The notes under the pieces are model-generated. The model saw only the letters and a program-made list of their open reading frames with translations, ran no database searches and was not told the DNA's origin. From Streptomyces sp. CB02959 (GTDB lineage Bacteria; Actinomycetota; Actinomycetes; Streptomycetales; Streptomycetaceae): 64,000 nucleotides of DNA. The stretch is taken from positions 173,786 through 237,785 of the forward strand of contig NZ_NNBP01000006.1 in assembly GCF_002803155.1 (NCBI RefSeq), given 5' to 3'. The stretch's first letter is position 1. Each line of letters opens with the position of its first letter. The position numbers and the translations under genes are program-made. Shown in pieces: positions 60,101 through 64,000 of this stretch.

Positions 60101-61665
60101 AGGCGCTGCTCAGGATGCCGCGCCTCTTCCCAGACGGGGACAATCGCTACCGTGACCGGGCCCGGCCGCTTCGGCTGGTGCAGAACGATTCGCCTGATCA
60201 GCTTGCGCAGAATCAAGTTCCGCTCGGCCACGGTCAGCGTCTCCCACTCGTCCAGGACGCCCACCAGGAGGGGGAGGTAATCGTCTGCCTCCGGCATCTC
60301 TTCGACCTCGACAAGGGCCGAGATCCGCTCTGAAAGCTGGTGGCGCTCGGCCACCAGCTCATCCCGCGCCGCCTCGAAGACACCTGGCGGGTACTTGTCC
60401 GGGTTCTTCGCAGCATCGACGGCCAGTCGAGTGAGCGACGCCTCGACCTTGGCGTGCTCGGTCTGCACCCTTGCACGCTCGCGTGCAGCCCGCGCCCGAT
60501 CATCGTTCGGGCTGTGGCCGTCCAGTGCTGTGGCCGGCGCGTTGTCGATCTCGTGCGCCACGCTGCTGAGCCACTCCAGAACCTCGGCGACCACGTCGGC
60601 GCCACGGGCCCAGACGCCAATACACCCGTCAGCTCCGTACTCGGTTCGCCGCGCGCACCGGAACCCCGGCTTACCTCGGCTTCGGCTCACCGTTGCGGCC
60701 CCGGTGCACTGGCCGCAGCGCGTCAGCCCGGTTACCTCCGTGCTTGGCAGGCGACTTCGCGGCGGCGTGGCCGCAACCAGCTTGCGCCGCTCTTGGTACT
60801 CCTTCCACGTCTCGTCACTGATGATCGCTTCCTGTGCGCCCGGCACAAGGTCGTAGTAATTGCACTGCCCCTGATGCTTGCCGCGCGGGCAGTCCTGGCG
60901 GTGGCGGCGCAGCAGGCCGGCCGCAAAGCCGCTGTCCATGTAGTACCTGAGATTCTCTTGCCCCCAGATGCCGCCGCGCGTGGTGGTGCAGCCGAGGCTG
61001 TTCAACCAGGCGGCCAGCGGCTTGAACCCGCTTCCGTTGAGGTAGCGGGCCCAGAGTTCGGCGACGATGTCGCGTAGCTCCGGGTCGGCCTCGTAGCGCT
61101 CTTTCTGAAGCACGCCGGTGACGGGGTCGTACCTCTTGTGCCAGAGGTAGCCGAACCGCGGCTTGCCCATAGCCGGGAGCTTGGCGGCACGGCGGTACTC
61201 GTGTGCCTCCTTCCATTGTTCGCCGATGCGGTCGGCTTCGAACGCGGCGACCTCGAACAGCACGCCGCGGGTGAAGCGTCCCGTTGCCGTGCGCGGGTCG
61301 GCGTCCTCGGTCGATGAGTAGAGCTGTCCGCCGACCTTTTCCACTCGGGTGAGGTTGATCGCGACGCCGTGCCGACTGCGGCCGAATCTGCTGAACTTCC
61401 ATACCGCGATCTCTCGGGCCTTACCGGCCTCGATGGCTGCGATGGCCTTCATGATCTTGCGGTGGAAGTTGGTGCCCGTGGCGTCGAGGTCGACGACCCA
61501 CTGAACGATGCGCCGGCGGGTGCGCTTCGCCCAGTCCTCGATGGACGTCTTCTGAAGCTCTGGGCTGATCTTCTCTTCTTTCCAGGTCGAGACCCGGATG
61601 TACCCGATGGCGGGTATCAGTTCGCCGAAGGTGTCGGCGGACGGCTGGACCGTAATTGTGGTCAC
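60082..61665 (-). CDS. Large serine recombinase (integrase)
   Basis: The protein has 527 residues. The catalytic domain carries the nucleophile Ser26 in AIGYIRVSTWKEE, with conserved Arg in WKFSRFGRSRHGV and in the ADRIGEQWKEA segment. The recombinase domain follows (PRFGYLWHKRYDP onward), then a zinc-ribbon region with LTRCGQC and GFRCARRTEYGADGC, and a coiled-coil segment (about 400-450). It catalyses attP x attB integration, and excision if a directionality factor is present. Its 3' end abuts the junction in the peroxidase gene, so that gene is the attB site. It overlaps the next gene upstream at 61662-61665. Confidence 0.95.
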   Translation of the reverse strand: MTTITVQPSADTFGELIPAIGYIRVSTWKEEKISPELQKTSIEDWAKRTRRRIVQWVVDLDATGTNFHRKIMKAIAAIEAGKAREIAVWKFSRFGRSRHGVAINLTRVEKVGGQLYSSTEDADPRTATGRFTRGVLFEVAAFEADRIGEQWKEAHEYRRAAKLPAMGKPRFGYLWHKRYDPVTGVLQKERYEADPELRDIVAELWARYLNGSGFKPLAAWLNSLGCTTTRGGIWGQENLRYYMDSGFAAGLLRRHRQDCPRGKHQGQCNYYDLVPGAQEAIISDETWKEYQERRKLVAATPPRSRLPSTEVTGLTRCGQCTGAATVSRSRGKPGFRCARRTEYGADGCIGVWARGADVVAEVLEWLSSVAHEIDNAPATALDGHSPNDDRARAARERARVQTEHAKVEASLTRLAVDAAKNPDKYPPGVFEAARDELVAERHQLSERISALVEVEEMPEADDYLPLLVGVLDEWETLTVAERNLILRKLIRRIVLHQPKRPGPVTVAIVPVWEEARHPEQRLHAAKA

Positions 61666-62024
61666 TGTGCCTTCCGTTCGATCGGTCTGGTTGGACGCGG
61701 GCGCAGTGTGATCACGTTGCCCGCGACCTGCTCGGCAGTCGCCCGGTGACCGGGGTCGGGTGGGGCAGGGGCGTCGAGCAGGCCGCGCGCAACGTGGTCA
61801 AGGGCACGGTGGTAGCCGGCTCTGTCTGCTTCGGCGAGCTGGTGGGCAGTGACCGTGTGGGAGTTGTGCACAGTGCGCGTGATGATCAGCGGTACAGCCG
61901 TGAGTGTGAGGAATAGGCCGGCGCTGAAGAAGTCGTCGTCCCCGCCGAGCAATCCGACGACGCCCGCCGACAGGCCCACCACAAGCAGGGTGAAGACAAA
62001 TACGGGCATGTAGCGGTGGGTCAC
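61662..62024 (-). CDS. Small two-helix membrane protein of the element
   Basis: The protein has 120 residues from GTG 62024. Two N-terminal membrane segments (VFVFTLLVVGLSAGVVGLLG and a second ending VPLIIT) precede a cytoplasmic tail with HQLAEADRAGYHRALDHVAR and a basic C-terminus. It overlaps the recombinase start, so both are co-translated. The family is unknown; a small membrane protein in this position is common in actinobacterial integrative elements. Confidence 0.75.
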   Translation of the reverse strand: MTHRYMPVFVFTLLVVGLSAGVVGLLGGDDDFFSAGLFLTLTAVPLIITRTVHNSHTVTAHQLAEADRAGYHRALDHVARGLLDAPAPPDPGHRATAEQVAGNVITLRPRPTRPIERKAQ

Positions 62025-62038
62025 TGTGCCTCCGTGCG

Positions 62039-62500
62039 CTAGTTCTCGGCGGCGTGTTCCTTGCCGCCGTTCTCGGCTCGTTGCTGTCGAAGGGTTTCGG
62101 TCATGGAGACGAACAGGCGGCGTGACTGCGGGTCGGTGATGCCTAGTTCGTCTGCGGCGGCCTCGGGCGTGAGGGGCGCGGGGCGTGGTGTGGTGCCTGC
62201 CTTGCGCACGCCGTCGAGTTCTTCACGGGTGAGTACGCCGGCGGCGACCAGCACCTCGGGTAGTGGGATGTCGAGGGCGTCGGCGAGCAGCCCCAGGACT
62301 CGTGTCTCTGTGGAGCCCTGTCCGCGGAGCATGCGGCTTACTGAGCCGGCGCCGATTCCGGAATCTTGGACGAAGCGACTTTGGCCGCCGCCCCTGGGGC
62401 GGAGGTCATAGCCGCGCCGTTCAAGCTGCTGACGCAGCCAGGTGGCGAACTGCGCGGGGCTGGCGGCTTGGTTCGCGCGTGGGAGGTTCGGTTGTTCCAT
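62039..62500 (-). CDS. XRE-family repressor of the element
   Basis: The protein has 153 residues from ATG 62500. The helix-turn-helix is at about 40-75 (QSRFVQDSGIGAGSVSRMLR). The C-terminal part is Ala/Glu-rich with VSMTETLRQQRAEN. The start codon lies within the perfect dyad TGTTCCAT-GG-ATGGAACA, so the protein probably represses itself and, through a similar dyad at 62715, the divergent gene set. It is a maintenance switch like a phage or AICE repressor. Confidence 0.85.
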   Translation of the reverse strand: MEQPNLPRANQAASPAQFATWLRQQLERRGYDLRPRGGGQSRFVQDSGIGAGSVSRMLRGQGSTETRVLGLLADALDIPLPEVLVAAGVLTREELDGVRKAGTTPRPAPLTPEAAADELGITDPQSRRLFVSMTETLRQQRAENGGKEHAAEN

Positions 62501-62510
62501 GGATGGAACA
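62493..62510. promoter_or_regulatory. Perfect operator dyad overlapping repressor start
   Basis: TGTTCCAT (62493-62500), GG, then ATGGAACA (62503-62510). The repressor start codon is the complement of 62498-62500. Confidence 0.7.
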
Positions 62511-62714
62511 TATCGCGAGCGGACCGTACCACCAATGAGATCGCTTAACGATGTCCATAACATGCCTTAAAGGCACGGTTCACCCCCTCGATTCGTAACC
62601 CGCCGATCGAACTGGTGACCGATTGTGGCCAGGCGTGTGCCACATGTCAACAAACATTCCAGAAGGTCGATTTTGGACATCAAGGTCCGTCTCGACCGAA
62701 CGAACCTGCTAACG

Positions 62715-62732
62715 TTCCATCCGTGGACGGAA
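62715..62732. promoter_or_regulatory. Second operator-like dyad upstream of divergent HTH gene
   Basis: TTCCATCCGTGGACGGAA is palindromic at 14 of 18 positions and shares the GTTCCAT half-site with the dyad at 62493. It lies 28 bases before the HTH gene start. Confidence 0.55.
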
Positions 62733-62760
62733 TAGTTCCGACCGCGGAAGGACGTTACTT

Positions 62761-62967
62761 ATGTACGACCGCGCCACCCTCATATCCGCCGCCCGCGAGG
62801 CAGGCGACCGCAACCCCTCAGACACAGCGCGACGCTTGAAGGTTGCACGGAACACCGCATGGCGCCTCTGGCACGGACGCACCGCCCCAAGTGCCGCGCT
62901 GGCCGTGGCAGTTGAGCAGCACTACGGCGTATCCGCTGGTCAGCTCATGAAGCGGACCACGGCATGA
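62761..62967 (+). CDS. Small HTH protein, possible directionality or activator factor
   Basis: The protein has 68 residues, with GAAGGACG before the ATG. A single helix-turn-helix of the XRE/excisionase kind fills it: NPSDTARRLKVARNTAWRLW and a second helix pair (ALAVAVEQHYGVSAGQLMK). It is divergent from the repressor behind the second dyad, a usual place for an excision or replication activator gene. It overlaps the next gene by ATGA. Confidence 0.75.
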   Translation: MYDRATLISAAREAGDRNPSDTARRLKVARNTAWRLWHGRTAPSAALAVAVEQHYGVSAGQLMKRTTA

Positions 62968-63149
62968 ACAACGTGATCCCCCGCGAGCAGGCCATACGCA
63001 ACGCCCGCCGCGTCCTCGACGCCGCCCGGCACCGGCGCGACGCCGACCGTGCCGCCGGCCGCCTGTCCCCTGAGGTCGAACTCATCCTTCGGCGCCTCGA
63101 ACGCCAGCAGCGCCAGCAGGCGCCGGCCGTCGAGTACCGCGCCGCCTGA
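62964..63149 (+). CDS. Small charged helical protein of the element
   Basis: The protein has 61 residues, almost entirely Arg/Ala/Glu helix (REQAIRNARRVLDAARHRRD, then EVELILRRLERQQRQQ). It is translationally coupled to the HTH gene. No family is recognised; DNA binding or a replication accessory role is possible. Confidence 0.65.
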   Translation: MNNVIPREQAIRNARRVLDAARHRRDADRAAGRLSPEVELILRRLERQQRQQAPAVEYRAA

Positions 63150-63218
63150 CAACGAAATGGGCCGCCCGGACTCGACCCGGACGGCCCGCCACGACCGCCG
63201 CTCAGAGAGGCACCGATC

Positions 63219-63596
63219 GTGAACAAGCCCCAGACTACCGCCCGTTCGTTACGCGCCGCCCTCGCCATACAGGGCGCCCGCACCGGCCGCCGCTTCCTTG
63301 CCCGCCGCGCCGTGATCGCCCGGCAGCTCGACGCCATCGCGCCCGGCACGGTCCACGTGCGGACCGTCCCCGTGCACACCGACCGCGACGGCGAGCGCCG
63401 CCTCGCGACGTGGGTTGTCCTCGACGACGCCCTCGGCCTTCCGATCCGGGCCGACCGGGACGCGCACCGCGCCGCCCGCGGCCTGCTGCGCCGGGCGTTC
63501 CCGGCCGCCGACTGGACGCGCCCCCTCGCCTATGACGCCGCCACCGGCGGCCTCGACTACGACGAGCCGACCATGCCCGAGGAGCTGACCAAGTGA
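63219..63596 (+). CDS. Hypothetical element protein, 125 residues
   Basis: It starts at GTG 63219 behind AGAGGCACC. The N-terminus is a basic helix (SLRAALAIQGARTGRRFLAR), followed by strands (VHVRTVPVHTDRDGERRLAT) and an acidic C-terminal part. No motif is recognised. The stop overlaps the next start (GTGA). Codon use is as GC-biased as the chromosome. Confidence 0.7.
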   Translation: MNKPQTTARSLRAALAIQGARTGRRFLARRAVIARQLDAIAPGTVHVRTVPVHTDRDGERRLATWVVLDDALGLPIRADRDAHRAARGLLRRAFPAADWTRPLAYDAATGGLDYDEPTMPEELTK

Positions 63597-63964
63597 TCCG
63601 TCCCCAGCTCGCCGCCGACGGCCGCACGGTCCGTCTGCCGATCGCCGACCGCGTCGAGCCCCTGCTCGACGCCCTCGCCGTCGCCTACGCCGAGGCACCC
63701 GACGACCTCGGTGCCCTGCTCGTCCACCACGCCGAGAACGTCGCCGCTGTCGACCACGCGATCTATGGGCACGACGTGCCCGAGTACGAGCGGGCCATGC
63801 GCGCCGCCACCGCGGACGGGAGCCGCGAGGCCCTGCTCGCCGAGGCGGCCGTCGCTGGCCTCGACGACCTGCTCGACCCCGACTCGGCGATCAGCTTCGC
63901 CGACCGCATCACCCGACTCGCCGCTCATATCCGCCACCGCACGAACCGGAGCCCGCGCCCGTGA
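63593..63964 (+). CDS. Hypothetical element protein, 123 residues
   Basis: It starts from GTG 63593 overlapping the previous stop. It is helical, with an acidic centre (AEAPDDLGALLVHHAENVAA) and a basic end. No recognisable domain is present. It is coupled on both sides, so it belongs to the same element operon. Confidence 0.7.
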   Translation: MIRPQLAADGRTVRLPIADRVEPLLDALAVAYAEAPDDLGALLVHHAENVAAVDHAIYGHDVPEYERAMRAATADGSREALLAEAAVAGLDDLLDPDSAISFADRITRLAAHIRHRTNRSPRP

Positions 63965-64000
63965 CCGTCACCACCTTGCCCACCCGCCTCGCCGAGCAGC
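63961..64000 (+). CDS. Start of next element gene, cut by window edge
   Basis: GTG 63961 overlaps the previous stop (GTGA) and opens the frame VTVTTLPTRLAEQ, which continues beyond the window. Too short for any assignment. Confidence 0.5.
   Translation, partial: MTVTTLPTRLAEQ

Larger units (their letters stand above)
60061..64000. mobile_element. Integrative element with large serine recombinase, right end outside
   Basis: The element starts at the junction inside the peroxidase gene. It contains the recombinase, a small membrane protein, an XRE repressor with operator dyads, a divergent HTH protein and several short genes of mobile-element style, then leaves the window. No transfer or phage structural genes are visible yet, so integrated plasmid (AICE) and prophage remain equally possible. 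Confidence 0.85.

Noticed and set aside
62615..62839. Plus-strand 74-residue frame before the element HTH gene
   Set aside because: It runs through the operator region and overlaps the HTH gene in another frame; no ribosome site.

Overview
The window is high-GC actinobacterial DNA and almost certainly comes from a Streptomyces or close relative. The codon use is strongly GC-biased. GTG and TTG starts are frequent, genes are often coupled by ATGA or GTGA overlaps, and there is a complete whiE-type spore-pigment operon (about 51.9-59.2 kb).

Layout. 1-0.9 kb: a conserved helical protein cut by the left edge. 1.5-8.0 kb: two directly repeated IS701-like insertion sequences, the first internally deleted and the second full length. 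They enclose an ABC-2 exporter, a DesK/LuxR-type two-component system and a small PLDc_N membrane protein. The outermost four bases (TTAG) match on both sides, as expected of a composite transposon. 8.5-14.5 kb: an undescribed-looking peptide locus. It has a 54-residue precursor-like peptide with three GC(V/I)S repeats, a strong stem-loop behind it, then a translationally coupled PaaK-like adenylating ligase, an unknown protein and an MFS exporter. A HypX-like enzyme is encoded divergently, and an OmpR-type DNA-binding protein lies beyond it. 14.8-18 kb: a secreted protein, a beta-carbonic anhydrase with a SulP transporter, and a Ddn-type flavin/F420 protein. 18-29 kb: a molybdenum island with a fused molybdate permease/ATPase, ModA, two HTH-Mop regulators, a tandem Mop protein, a small Mo-cofactor protein, a xanthine-dehydrogenase-type enzyme (FeS-Mo fusion plus FAD subunit) and a PucR regulator. 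An array of eleven 10-bp repeats lies upstream of the Mop gene.

29-31.4 kb: a DHA2-type drug exporter with its MarR regulator. 31.8-35.6 kb: a second candidate peptide locus, with a 61-residue peptide, an unknown protein, two paralogous DUF6895-like proteins and a beta-lactamase-fold serine hydrolase, all co-directional and tightly coupled. 35.7-41.8 kb: a STAND ATPase, a linear alkylsulfatase, an O-methyltransferase, a DUF3040-like protein and an SPW-repeat protein. 41.9-47.3 kb: an operon for an unknown metabolite (pterin-synthase homologue, MDR reductase, glycosyltransferase, methyltransferase, flippase-like membrane protein) divergent from a CDP-alcohol phosphotransferase. 48.5-51.9 kb: a TetR regulator with two operator-like dyads, a secreted beta-helix protein and a second O-methyltransferase. 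51.9-59.2 kb: whiE spore pigment genes in canonical order, with the hydroxylase divergent.

59.7-64 kb: a glutathione peroxidase gene is interrupted near its 3' end by an integrative element. The element's large serine recombinase sits exactly at the junction. Behind it come a small membrane protein, an XRE repressor whose start codon lies inside a perfect dyad, a divergent HTH protein and small element genes that run off the right edge. No tRNA, rRNA or CRISPR array was seen. Family assignments come from reading motifs by eye and were not checked by any search.
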